A DNA stretch of 64,000 nucleotides, taken from the NCBI RefSeq assembly GCF_024586455.1, contig NC_065923.1, forward strand, positions 43,904,264-43,968,263, written 5' to 3'. The translations under genes and the position numbers were made by a program. This stretch comes from Bactrocera neohumeralis (lineage: Eukaryota > Arthropoda > Insecta > Diptera > Tephritidae). Position 1 is the stretch's first letter. The number at the start of each line of letters is the position of its first letter. Positions 34,859 through 45,384 of the stretch are shown piece by piece. The notes beneath the pieces are model-generated. The model was not told the DNA's origin, ran no database searches, and worked only from the letters and a program-made list of their open reading frames with translations.

Positions 34859-35569
34859 CAGGGTTTGTCCGAAAAGTAATAGGATTGAGTCCATTTAAAA
34901 AAAATTATTGAACCAATCGTTACAATTCTTTAAAAACTTTCGAAATAGGCTTTTTCTATGAAAGCGTCAGGGAAGGCATCCTCCGGACTAGCCTTCAGAA
35001 CCGAGGTGCATGCTGCTTGGATCCCCTCTGTCGTCTCAAAATGCTTGCCTTTCGTCTTCATACTCAAAGATCCATGACTCGTCACTTGTGGTTACGTTAA
35101 TCAAAAATTGGGAGTCATCTTCACACATTACACACTTTCACTCGCCGCAGTTTCTGGTTGTCATCATCCCTTTAGGACCATATTCGCGCACACTTTGCGC
35201 TTGTTCAAGTGCTCCGTCACAATGTCATGAACCACAGGTTTTGATAAATTTAACATCTGGACAATTAATCGAATACACAGTCGACGGTCTGAGTTCAAAA
35301 CTTTGCCCACACGAGTCAGATTGTTGGTGTTTGCTTAAGTCGCAAGTCTCCCAGCCCAGTCTTCATCAGCGACCCGGCCCTCCAAAAAGTCCTGGTGCCA
35401 CCGAAACACACCACTTCTTGCTAAAGCAACATCTGAGTAGACCTGCTTGATCATATCAAACGTCTCTGTCGCAGATTTACCTAGTTTCACACAGAATTTA
35501 ATCGCGTACCTCTGTTCCGAAATACAGTCGCGGGGGAAGAAAATTTCATTATTTTCCAGACAAACCCTG
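34859..35569 (-). mobile_element. 711-bp mariner deletion derivative
   Basis: Both ends intact: CAGGGTTTGTCCGAAAAGTA at 34859 and the complement of CAGGGTTTGTCTGGAAAATA at 35550-35569, with TA duplications at 34857-34858 and 35570-35571. The minus-strand N-terminus (35335-35510) reads ISEQRYAIKFCVKLGKSATE, then TFDMIKQVYSDVALARSGVF, then RWHQDFLEGR. The C-terminus (about 34925-35040) reads TTEGIQAACTSVLKASPEDA, then FPDAFIEKAYFESF. The catalytic core is deleted. Another fragment of this family is at 48.1 kb. Confidence 0.88.
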
Positions 35570-35574
35570 TAAGC

Positions 35575-37365
35575 ACGTAAATCCACAATTTATCAGTTAT
35601 CACTATGTGACAGTTTCAAGGTACCACTATGGTAGATTTTTTTACATTTTTATTGACCAATGGAAACGAGCAGTTTTTGAGCGAGTGACAAATTGTATGG
35701 AATCCAACGTAAACTATTTTTGTTTTACATTCCAATGTTCATGGAATATTAATGGATGCAGGTCCCACTAATGCCATGTCTCAATTTTGCTTTTTGTCAA
35801 ATGACGATCCTTCAGTATCAGTTTTTTAACACGAAAATCGTCTTGAATTGATATACGACCTCGATACTGAATTAAATTCCATTTTTTGTCGAGATGAATA
35901 TTTTAAGTTACTGTAAATAGCAGGAATATCTCTCATATGTCAAAACGTTGTAAGTATGCATAACTTCAAAAATTTTATACTTTTGAGTAGCCAGTTGTGA
36001 ACCGCTTAATTGTTGCCACTTTAATAGCTGTTTGTTAAGGCTTGGGAGTAGGTAAAGCCGGATCGTGTAGCCAAGAACTATTTGTTGTTACTTTATATAA
36101 ATCTCTGTAAACTAAAAGACCGAACAGATAATCTTACATAGTAGGTTGTCTCGTTGGGTTAATTTGTGTGAAATTCTCTATATGCTTCGCTCTTATCATA
36201 CCTTTTGTCAAGTATGTGCCAAAAAATCAACACATGGAAGCTTTATTTCCTCAAACATACTTAAAAGATGCTTCTGCAATTCGCATTGCTGCTATTAAAT
36301 TAAGTAGGTCTACGCAGTTAAAGAAAACTAATAAATGAGAGCAATTTTATTTTATGATGTCTAATAGTCGAGGTCTACCACATACTATATATTTTTCAGC
36401 ACAAAATAATAAAAAATTGTATTTTATAAGATTTTCGCAGCAATGATGTTATGTCTGCAATAATGATCAAAATAACTGTTAAGCTCTGGCAGGTGTTACT
36501 ACTCAAATGCATATATGTGGGTTATGAAGTGAAGTATTTGATTGAGCGTATCTGACAGTCGTAATAAATAAATGTGAACATGGCTGTTGGTAATAACATA
36601 AAAGTCAAACAGACACCTTGTCGTAAACTCAGGCAATCGCACACTCGCCTAACAAGAACCTTAGCAATGGTAATTGAAGCAGATATACTCTTCGTCATGC
36701 GCCTGCTGTTGGTTTACGAACATGATGATTGTGTACCTTGGTGAGCACAAGAGAAGCTCAAAGAATACTCATAAGAACACAAATTTACTTGAATTGCCTG
36801 TACGCAGCAAGCTGTACCGATTCCGTTTATTTCATTGCACTACTCCTGCTGTGGTATTGTATGCTTTCAGTGCAGTACAATACACCACAATGACAGCTCA
36901 GTTTTGTAAAATAGCGCTTTTATCATAAATTTGGTTGTGCGAAAGTCTCAACTTCCATCAGAGAATACAAGCATAACAGATTTTTTATTGAAATATTGAG
37001 AGGTGTACGTGGAAAACCGTTCTCCCGGAAAGAAATGTAGTTAAGTGCCTTTGTTGCAAGACAATGGACAATGATGTAGGTAACCGCAATCATTACATTT
37101 ATACACCTGTATGTATCGTATGTCGATTATGACCTGTTTTAGCGTTCTTTATAAGTATAAATAAATGTTAGTTCATCAATTGAAATTGAGTTTCGAAGAA
37201 TTTAATAAATATAGTATGACTGCTAAACTTCGACTGAAATTACGACAAAATTACTAAATTTTATTAAAGATTTCAATAATTAACTCAATGATTGCTCCTT
37301 TTAAACCAAAATCAAATCAAAAAAATCTAGTTATAACGGAATATGAAGAAAGTATAGGCTACTTT
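35575..37365. other. AT-rich region, no gene seen
   Basis: Several short frames, none with a recognised domain. Confidence 0.4.
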
Positions 37366-37369
37366 TTAA

Positions 37370-39340
37370 AACTCTTGCAACCAGTTGGTACAGAGTATTA
37401 TAGTTTTGTTCACCTAACGGTTCATGTTAAGAATCATATAAAAAATCTAAACGAGATAGATATTTGGTCAAATGAGGCCACGACGAGAATAAAAAAACGT
37501 TGAAATCAGTTGACTGTCTGTCTGTCCGTCCGTCCGCCCGTTTGTGCAAACAATAACCTAAGTGTAAATTAAGGTATCTCGATTAAACTTGGCATGCAGG
37601 TTTCTTAATACGAACACAAGTACAAGTTCGTAGATGGGCGTAATCGGAACACTGTTGCGCCCACAAATCGCCATTAACCGAAAACATATAAAGTGCCATA
37701 ACTAAGCACTGAATTACGATATAAAGCTGTAATTTGGTACAGTGTTAACAGTAGCAAGGGGAACCTGTGGAAAAATTTGTTTGAAAAAGTGAGCGTGGCC
37801 CCGCCTTTTAACAAGTTTAATATATATACCTCCTAAACCACTTAAGGGGTTAGGGGTAGTCAGAGGCACGAAAAAATGTGAGTTTTTAGTATTTTTTTTG
37901 CTATTAAATCATGTTATTTTGCAAAAGTAGTAATATGGCATTATTATAGGATGTGTTGACGTGAAGTCACGAAAATTTCAAAAAAAAAAACTTAATTTCC
38001 AAAGTTATAGTTGTTTGTGTGTTGACCCTGTTCCAAAAAAGGTACTTGCGGTGACAAGCATAAGTCCTTGGAGATTCATCTAAAATCAATCGGACGAAAA
38101 AAATTAGTTTTATAAATAGATAATCCTGAGCCTGATCGAAGGATTTTTTTATTTTCAAAATTAACAAAATGGCGGCCTCAGGAAATTTTTTTCTAAATTT
38201 TTGCGAAAAAATCAATAGTTAATTGGTTTTAAAAAATCGAAATTTTCGAAAAAATAAAAATCCTTATTTACGATATGTTTTTTAAAATTTTATTATGTTT
38301 TCTAAAAGCTGTATAAATTTCATTAAAATCTACTGAACGGTTTTCGAGTTACAGTTGTCACCGGTTCAAAAAACATAGTTTTGAGAAAAACGCGTTTAAA
38401 GTTTCACACTAGCGCTTTGAAGTGCCCGAGCTCTCTTTGTTATTTGTCGAATAACTCAAAAACTAATTATCGGATTTCAGGGAATATTTCTAAGATATTA
38501 CACTTAACGAAAATGCAAACAAAATTAATTTTTGAAAATTCTAACTACCCCTAACCCCTTAAGCTACAATAACCAAATTTGCTGAGCTCAAATCTTATAA
38601 GAACTTCTACCAACAATGCGAAAAGGAATGAAATCGGAGGGTAACCCCGCTCACTTCCCATATAGCGGTACTGTTAAAAATTACTAAAAGCGCGATAAAT
38701 CAATAACTAAACGCGACAGATACATTTAATTTTACCATCGAGTTGGCATGAGAGAGCTTTATAAGAGCCGGTGTGAAAATTGAGCATTGCCAACTTTGTT
38801 TTGAAACCCCATATCTCGGGACCCGTCCAACCGATTTGGTACCTAGCATTTTTTTAATATTCTTACATATTATTGTAAAAATGGACGAAATCAAAATACA
38901 ACAACACAATTTTAGATTAAACTTGATTCGTTCAGTTTCCAGTACGCAAATCAAAAATATAACGGGATAAAACTTTGCACGAAAAACGTCTTTAGTGTGT
39001 GAAAGCTTATGACCAAAAATTGTTTTAATCCAATAAATATTGTTCAAGCCCCTAGGTACCGAGTATTTCGACCCCGTTTCATATCATTGACTTTTGATCG
39101 AAAATGTCGCTCAATGTGTGATATATAAGGGATAATCCTTTACTTGTAATAAGATGTCCTCTAGCTCTCTTGTGCCAAATATAAAGATTTTCGAACTTCC
39201 GAGTGACTTTATACCGCATATATTGGCAAATATGTGAGTCTCAAAGAATTTTACAAAATGTGTTTTACTTATCACAGTGTATGCTTGTGCATAAAAGAGA
39301 TAAATTTGAGCGAAAACTTGACTTTCTCCTGACTTTACTC
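37370..39340 (-). repeat. Dispersed fly repeat, reverse, with nested MITE
   Basis: Starts at 37373 with ACTCTTGCAACCAGTTGGTA and TTTTGTTCACCTAACGGTT, the reverse complement of the tail at 47.3 kb. It has a GTCTGTCTGTCCGTCCGTCC block (about 37516) and continues to ACTTCCGAGTGACTTTATAC near 39200. A TTAA-flanked MITE (37846-38558) interrupts it. The open frames in 38700-39047 are repeat sequence, not a gene. Confidence 0.7.
37846..38558. mobile_element. 713-bp MITE, TTAA target, GGGGTTAGGGGTAGT ends
   Basis: 15-bp perfect terminal inverted repeat GGGGTTAGGGGTAGT (37846-37860) and its complement (38544-38558), extending to 19 bp with one mismatch. Each end is directly flanked by TTAA (37842-37845, 38559-38562), the piggyBac-type target. 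The interior is AT-rich and non-coding. It sits inside a dispersed-repeat copy whose sequence continues on both sides, which proves insertion. Confidence 0.88.
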
Positions 39341-39570
39341 TATATAAATGGGTTTACACTTGCACGTTTATAAGACTGTTGAAATATGCCATACTTATAA
39401 TGGGTGACAGTAGATCCGCTGCACCAGCGTCGCTTGGTTCAATCTTCATATCTGTATCATGTGTGTGATTTATCTCCTGTGGAAAAAAGACATTATTAAA
39501 AACGGTGTGTTATGGGATGCTTCATATTTTCGAACTGTATTATATCACACTGTAAGATATTATATCGGGT

Positions 39571-39681
39571 TTATATGACATGTAGTGACATTAATAAAAT
39601 AGTGATAAAAGCAATATTCCTCTGTTCAATAAAATTGAAGAATAATTTGACATCTTTTGGTCCATAATTTAATTTAAAATG
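39571..39681. repeat. Filler copy of right flank (111 bp)
   Basis: Direct duplicate of 40693-40801, including AAATAGTGATAAAAGCAATA and TTCCTCTGTTCAATAAAATT, with only a few differences. It lies between the broken left end and the interior of the mariner-type element. Confidence 0.88.
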
Positions 39682-39701
39682 TAAAGCTGGAATTTTTTGG
39701 C

Positions 39702-40557
39702 TTATTTCTGTAAAGACTTGACGTAGCCCCACAAAAAATAGTCTAAAGGCGTTAAATCGCATGATCTTGGTGGCCAACTTACGGGTCCATTTCTTGAGAT
39801 GAATTGTTCTCCGAAGTTTTTCCTCAAAATGGCCATAGAATCGCGAGCTGTGTGGCATGTAGCGCCATCTTGTTGAAACCACATGTCAACCAAGTTCAGT
39901 TCTTCCATTTTTGGCAACAAAAAGTTTGTTAGCATCGAACGATAGCGATCGCCATTCACCGTAACGTTGCGTCCAACAGCATCTTTGAAAAAATACGGTC
40001 CAATGATTCCACCAGCGTAAAAACCACACCAAACAGTGCATTTTTCGGGATGCATGGGCAGTTCTTGAACGGCTTCTGGTTGCTCTTCACCCCAAATGCG
40101 GCAATTTTGCTTATTTACGTAGCCATTCAACCAGATGCGAGCCTGAACAAAATTTGTCGATAAAAAAGCGGATTTTCTCCCCACTTTTCTAGGGACGTTG
40201 TGGCAGATTGTTCGGCTTCAGTTCTTGCACGAGCTGTATTTTATACGGTTTTACACCAAGATCTTTGCGTAAAATCTTCCATGTGGTCGAATAACACAAA
40301 CCCAATTGCTGCGAACGGCGACGAATCGACATTTCACGGTCTTCAGCCTCAGACGCAATATTCTCTTCTGTACGCACTGTACGCATTCGTGTGGTTGGTT
40401 TAATGTCCAATAAAGTAAACTGAGTGCGAAACTTGGTCACAATCGCATTAATTGTTTGCTCACTTGGTCGATTATGTAGACCATAAATCGGACGTAAATC
40501 GCGAAACACATTTCGAACCGAACACTGATTTTGGTAATAAAATTCAATGATTTGCAA
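39702..40557 (-). pseudogene. Mariner-type transposase, two frames, D1 lost
   Basis: The N-terminal frame 40189-40557 reads MQIIEFYYQNQCSVRNVFRD and later IRRRSQQLGLCYSTTWKILR, then KDLGVKPYKIQLVQELKPN. The core frame 39702-40184 has WLNGYVNKQNCRIWGEEQPE, then CTVWCGFYAGGIIGPYFFKD, then DMWFQQDGATCHTARDSMAI, then WPPRSCDLTPLDYFLWGYVK. The second and third Asps are in QQDGAT and SCDLTP, and I count 36 residues between them. The expected SDEAHF with the first catalytic Asp reads VQARI, so that Asp is replaced by Val. The last ~40-50 residues are gone at the filler junction. Inactive but otherwise well preserved. Confidence 0.88.
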
Positions 40558-40804
40558 GCGTTGCTCGTTAAAGTTTTCATGATGAAATGTCTCATACTGA
40601 GCATCTTTCTCTTTGACACCATGTCTGAAATCCCACGTGATCTGTCAAATACTAATGCATGAAAATCCTAACCTCAAAAAAATCACCCGATACTTTATGT
40701 GACATGTTGTGACAATAATAAAATAGTGATAAAAGCAATATTCCTCTGTTCAATAAAATTGAAGAATAATTTGACATCTTGGTCATAATTTAATTCAAAA
40801 ATAT

Positions 40805-41080
40805 ATTTTTTCGCTTAAAAAACGCTTTCAATTGATGCATTGTTAAAATTCATCATATTAAAGTAATTTTATTTTTCAAATTTGATGAGAAATAATGAAA
40901 TTTGGTATACTTTTGGTTTTGGGTAAGCAGTTACAGGACTAAATCCATTTCCTACTCTTGCGTCCTCGCCGCGCATCCTGGAAACACGGTTAACCATTGT
41001 GTATGATGCGGTAGCCAACTCGTGTGGAGCCTGGGGTTACGGCTAAAGCTATATCTAAATGCAAGAAAAACTCGCTATAT
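40805..41080. other. Spacer with possible old LINE 5' sequence
   Basis: Largely unassigned. From about 40975 it may already belong to the LINE fragment that follows. Confidence 0.3.
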
Positions 41081-41084
41081 AAAT

Positions 41085-41460
41085 TTGTAGAAAACTTCTT
41101 CACCTATCGAGATTGTCCGGTGGGTTTGGGACCCGTCACGTAGAAGCCACACTAAATGAAAACGAAACAACAGCCTCGAATGAAAGACCTCATTTGTGAG
41201 GATGTCCACAGCAAACGTAATTAAGACTAATTCCTAAATTGGGAAGACGTCAATGGCTAGCTAATTTATGTCTTCGTAAAAGTAAAGGCAGTCATAACAG
41301 CCATCCAAGAAATGCGATGGACGAGACAGGGATGGAGACGATTAGGTCCTTGTGACACTTACTATAGCGGCCATATAAAAGAGTGCAAACTCGGTGTGGG
41401 ATTCGTGGTGGGTGAAAGTCGTCGAGTCCCGGCATTTCTCTTGTCAGCCTCTTTTTAGAT
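41085..41460 (+). pseudogene. LINE 5' and endonuclease fragment
   Basis: GGTGGGTTTGGGACCCGTCA and ACAGCCTCGAATGAAAGACC match the 5' region at 57.4-57.6 kb on the other strand. From about 41280 the + strand reads VKAVITAIQEMRWTRQGWRR, then LGPCDTYYSGHIKECKLGVG, then FVVGESRR. This is the start of an apurinic-type LINE endonuclease with the QEMRW catalytic Glu motif. Truncated there; older and more diverged than the 51-54 kb copy. Confidence 0.75.
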
Positions 41461-41464
41461 ATAG

Positions 41465-43830
41465 TCGGATGTAAACATTCCCAAAATTGGAACCAAACTG
41501 TATTCCCTGATATTTCCTTCTTATTTCGCTTTTTTCCGCGTCATTTTCAACATCGTTTTCGTAGATCTCAAAATACTGAAATTGAAGACTTGTGGCAAAA
41601 CGGTAATTGAAGACGTGAGTCGGTAAGAAACGCGTGTAAGCCACCGAATTTGTAAGATTTTCGAGGAGTCTCTATTATATAATCCAAGAAAAGACTTTAT
41701 GACGAGTTTTTGCTTCATAGACGCAGATCAAAGGCTGAATTTATGTTGCTCATACGCAGCGCTGCACGTAGATTAAATGTTTATAAGCTGTGTTACATTT
41801 ATCGTATTTTTATCGAAAATAATGGCAAATACATATATATAAAAATGGAAGAGCGAAGTTTGAGGGTGACTGAACATCTTATACTTTCGGCGTGTGAAAA
41901 AAGCAAAGAGTACAAATATGTTCTGAAATAATTCAACATTGATTATTCGACGAAAGAGGGAGAAGACTACAGTAATATTTGGTATATTAATTAATATATA
42001 TTATAGATTGTAGAATTACGCAGTTACAATACTACATTTTCCTTGTCCGATATTTAGATTGAAATTAAGCTAATTTACTTAAATGAGATATAGGGGAAAT
42101 AAACTCAGGCAGGGGAAAAATAAGTACATTAGGGACACTATTTGAGCCAAGTATATATTTACCAATTTAATTCATATTTTTCGATAAACCGTGTCTTTTT
42201 TTACGAAAAATTGTCCAATTGAATTTATTAATACTTATATCATACATTTTGATGAACATAAACGCTTTAAAGTGAGTTGGAAAGTCAAATTAAATGAAAA
42301 TCTTTTTATTGCGTATATCGAAGCGAGAGGAATTACACTACCGGGGTCAGGAAAGGATCCCAACTGACTGAATTTACTTTTGTTATTACCAAATTATACA
42401 CAAGAACTTGTTTCTATGCAATAATGTTAATACATCGCAAATTAAAATATACTTCAGTAAAAAGTTAGCCACACGCACTGTTGTCCAGGTATGGAACCTT
42501 TGGGAGTAGCAACGGTTCTACAACGACCATCTAAAATACCATCCCCCGTTTTGACCAAGAACATGTAGACAAAGTTTCATGATGATGTCTCATTATACCC
42601 TGAACAGTGTATATTAAGTTTGCCACTGTGTTTGTAACAACAATAGGACAAAAACGGGGACCCTATAAAGTATACGTAAGTATATAGAAATGATCAGTAC
42701 TAGGCATGAACGAAAAAAAGTTGCAAATTATTAAACGTTTTCTGCGTTGTTTGACATAGTTTTCAATTTTCTTTTAGCGTGAAGAAGGCATACACATTTT
42801 CAATTATTTAAAAAAAAATGTATGTCAAATATTTATATCTAAACAAATTGACCGCGAAAAAATATTTATAACATAGCACGAATATCCTTCTTTGAGTGCA
42901 CAAAATTGCATCGATTTATTTGCTATAGCTTATGACAGAATAATTTTAAAATTTTTTCGTGCCTTAAAATTAAACCTAACAAAAAAATAATTTTGACGAA
43001 ATATTTATTTCATGGGGTACAATGTGATAATTTTTAAAATCGGTGATTTTGCGAAATTTTCAGGGTCCACTTGACATTGTTTGACCCAGAAGTCAACCTA
43101 GGCAGCAGCGGCAAAGTTGAAAATGTACAAGAAACCCAAGATCTAAAAACCCAGAATTCTCAAGTTGAAAGAGTTCCCCACTGGAGATATTTGGAAACTT
43201 GTAAATCTATGGAAGGTTGCATAAGAAGAGAAATATGAAACAGAACTTCGCCTAGAAAAGATTATAAAACAAACTTTTTATATCACATTGATCTGCACAG
43301 TGGATGTTTTAATTCAGATTGACTTGGCGGTAGTAACAAACAATAGAAAATACGAGTAACTTAAAATGTTTTTACATAAGCAAATGTTACTAAAAAATCA
43401 ATATCAGAATCAAATGTTTCTTCTACTCTGTGTTCTTTTTAGTACTTGTATGGAAATTAGAGCACGCAGTCTCCATTGCCGATCTTTTGATAGCTTCTGG
43501 CGATATTTGTGGAATTTAGAATTAGTTGCAATTTATATGTGACATTATATAACGATAAGCAAACAAAATTGCTGAAACAAAACCTACAGGAACTAGCCAC
43601 AACGCAAACGAATTCTATACACGTGCGCTGTAAATCTAAGATTCTGTACCACATCTGTGCGTACAAATAACAGTACCAAAACTGTTTACGAGTAAAACCT
43701 AAAACAGCAATAATCAACGAAATTGAAGAGTAGTTGTTTTTTGTGTTTTTTGTTTTGTGGATTTTGTAGCTATTTATTATTTGTACTTTGGTAAAATTTC
43801 ATCTAGAAAAGCGATTCCAATACCAGGTTT
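41465..43830. other. AT-rich region, no gene seen
   Basis: Contains unassigned short frames (41710-41931 on +, 43457-43717 on -). None has a domain I recognise, and codon usage is AT-driven. Confidence 0.35.
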
Positions 43831-43837
43831 TTTTTTC

Positions 43838-44324
43838 ATAGATTCGGTGTCTCAGGGCTTGAGAAGTTAAAATCCGATTTGGTATAATTTTGGATGTGAT
43901 ATCGCATACCCTAAATACACTTTTTTAAACAGTTTTATTTCGATAACATTATTGGCGCTCGATTTATTTACTACTAGCACTTCCAGTATCTCCATTCCAG
44001 TATCTCCATACATGAACTAATAACACTGTTTTTGTCACATGAACTTTGCTGTGATTTTTATTTACGTTGGTGTACCCTCATAAAAATTATGTAACAGTTT
44101 TGTTTCTATCACATCCAGTTTTTTTGTAAAAGCTTTGCCTAAAGTTGGAGATGGATTTTTATATCTAAAAGAGAAATTCCCTAAACCCAGCGAGGCGAAA
44201 ATCAAAGAGGGAATATTTGTAGGCCCACAAATACGGCAATTGATGAAGGTTAAGAGCTTTGAAGAAACACTGAATGATCAGTAAAAACTCGACTGGAAAT
44301 GTTTTGTGTATGTTGTTCAAAATT
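43838..44324 (+). mobile_element. Unplaced insect repeat element, copy B
   Basis: Second copy of the element at 18.6-19.45 kb in the opposite direction. The non-coding 5' part (43838-44110) and the coding start match closely. The + strand coding reads VGDGFLYLKEKFPKPSEAKI, then KEGIFVGPQIRQLMKVKSFE, then TLNDQ and a stop (about 44140-44283). It is cut at GTTCAAAATTTTC by the 3' end of a LINE. Confidence 0.7.
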
Positions 44325-44811
44325 TTCTTCTTCTTCTTCTTAATTGGCGTAGACACCGCTTACGCGATTATAGCCGAGTTAACAGCGCGCCAGTCGTTTC
44401 TTCTTTTCGCTACGTGGCGCCAATTGGATATTCCAAGCGAAGCCAGGTCCTTCTCCACTTTGTCCTTCCAACGGAGTGGAGGTCTTCTTCCTCTGCATCC
44501 CCCGGCGCGTACTGCATCGAATACCTTCAGAGCGGGAGTGTTTTCATCCATCCGGACAACATGACCTAGCCAGCGTAGCCGCTGTCTTTTAATTCGCTGA
44601 ACTATCTCAATGTCGTCGTATATCTCGCACAGCTCATCGTTCCATCGAATGCGATATTCGCCATGGCCAATGCGCAAAGGACCATAAATCTTTCGCAGAA
44701 TTTTTCTCTCGAAAACTCGTAACGTCGACTCATCGGTTGTTGTCATCGCCCAAGCCTTTGCACCATATAGCAGGACGGTAATAATGAGTGACTTATAGAG
44801 TTTAGCTTTTT
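44325..44811 (-). mobile_element. LINE 3' fragment inserted in copy B
   Basis: Starts with TTC repeats (the GAA tail) directly abutting the interrupted copy B. The 44360-44821 minus frame reads EKAKLYKSLIITVLLYGAKA, then RKILRKIYGPLRIGHGEYRI, then LRWLGHVVRMDENTPALKVF, then SLGISNWRHVAKRRNDWRAV. This is the best uninterrupted copy of the family C-terminus in the window. 5' truncated at about 44811. Confidence 0.9.
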
Positions 44812-44831
44812 CGGACAACAACTACACCTAT

Positions 44832-45378
44832 ATAATGGGTTGTCAAAAAAGTCTTGCGGTATTTTTATTGAATTTTTTGTTTTATTGAAATTGAAATGAA
44901 TTGTTGATGACTCATGCCCAGCTCTTGACCGATGCTACGGCTGCTACTATGCCGGTCTCTTTCGACCAATTCAGCGATTTTTTCGCAATTTTCGACGACA
45001 GGTCTTCCGGAGCGTGGCGCATCTTCGACCACCTCTACACCAGAACGAAAACGTTGAAACAATCGTTGTGCGGTGGAAATGGAAACTATGTCGGGTCCAT
45101 AAACTGCACAAATTTTATTGGCGGCTTGAGATGCATTTTTGTCTTTATCGTAGTAGTACTGTAAAATATGCCGTATTTTCTCTTTATTTTTCTCCATGTT
45201 TGCGACGCTATAACTCACGAACGACTTAAAAGAAACAACAATCAATCAAACACGTGTTAGCGCGTAAAATGAGCTTTCCAAAAAGGTATAGCATGACCCG
45301 ATGCAACGAATAAAACTAGAACTACGCGCTTTCAGCGCCAACTAGCGAAAATACCGCAAGACTTTTGACAACCTATTA
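44832..45378 (-). mobile_element. ~545-bp mariner deletion derivative
   Basis: Inverted ends GGTTGTCAAAAAAGTCTTGC (about 44839-44858) and the complement of AGGTTGTCAAAAGTCTTGCG (about 45354-45374), in TATA-rich flanks. The minus frame 44865-45245 gives the N-terminus MEKNKEKIRHILQYYYDKDK, then NASQAANKICAVYGPDIVSI, then VVEDAPRSGRPVVENCEKIA, and ends soon after GQELGMSHQ. The remaining ~220 residues, including all catalytic Asps, are missing. Inserted beside the 5' truncation point of the preceding LINE fragment. Confidence 0.85.
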
Positions 45379-45384
45379 TATACT

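Larger units (their letters stand above)
39563..40692 (-). mobile_element. Mariner-type element with filler at one end
   Basis: The right end at about 40675-40692 is the complement of TATCGGGTGATTTTTTTGAG. At the left only TATCGGGT (39563-39570) of the inverted repeat remains. It is followed by about 110 bp (39571-39681) nearly identical to the right flank (40693-40801), then the transposase interior. This structure is explained by repair with template switching. The family also contributes the mariner pieces at 11.0-11.3 kb. Confidence 0.85.

Noticed and set aside
35010..35450. 146-codon + strand frame
   Set aside because: Antisense shadow of the 711-bp mariner derivative.
37500..37560. Tandem TCTG/TCCG tract as a CRISPR-like or satellite array
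   Set aside because: It is the complement of the tetranucleotide tract of the dispersed repeat; no spacer structure.
37846..37860. GGGGTTAGGGG as telomeric repeat
   Set aside because: Single occurrence at each end of a TTAA-flanked MITE; flies lack such telomere repeats.
38700..39047. 115-codon minus frame as a gene
   Set aside because: Lies within the reverse dispersed repeat, and its sequence is shared with other non-coding copies.
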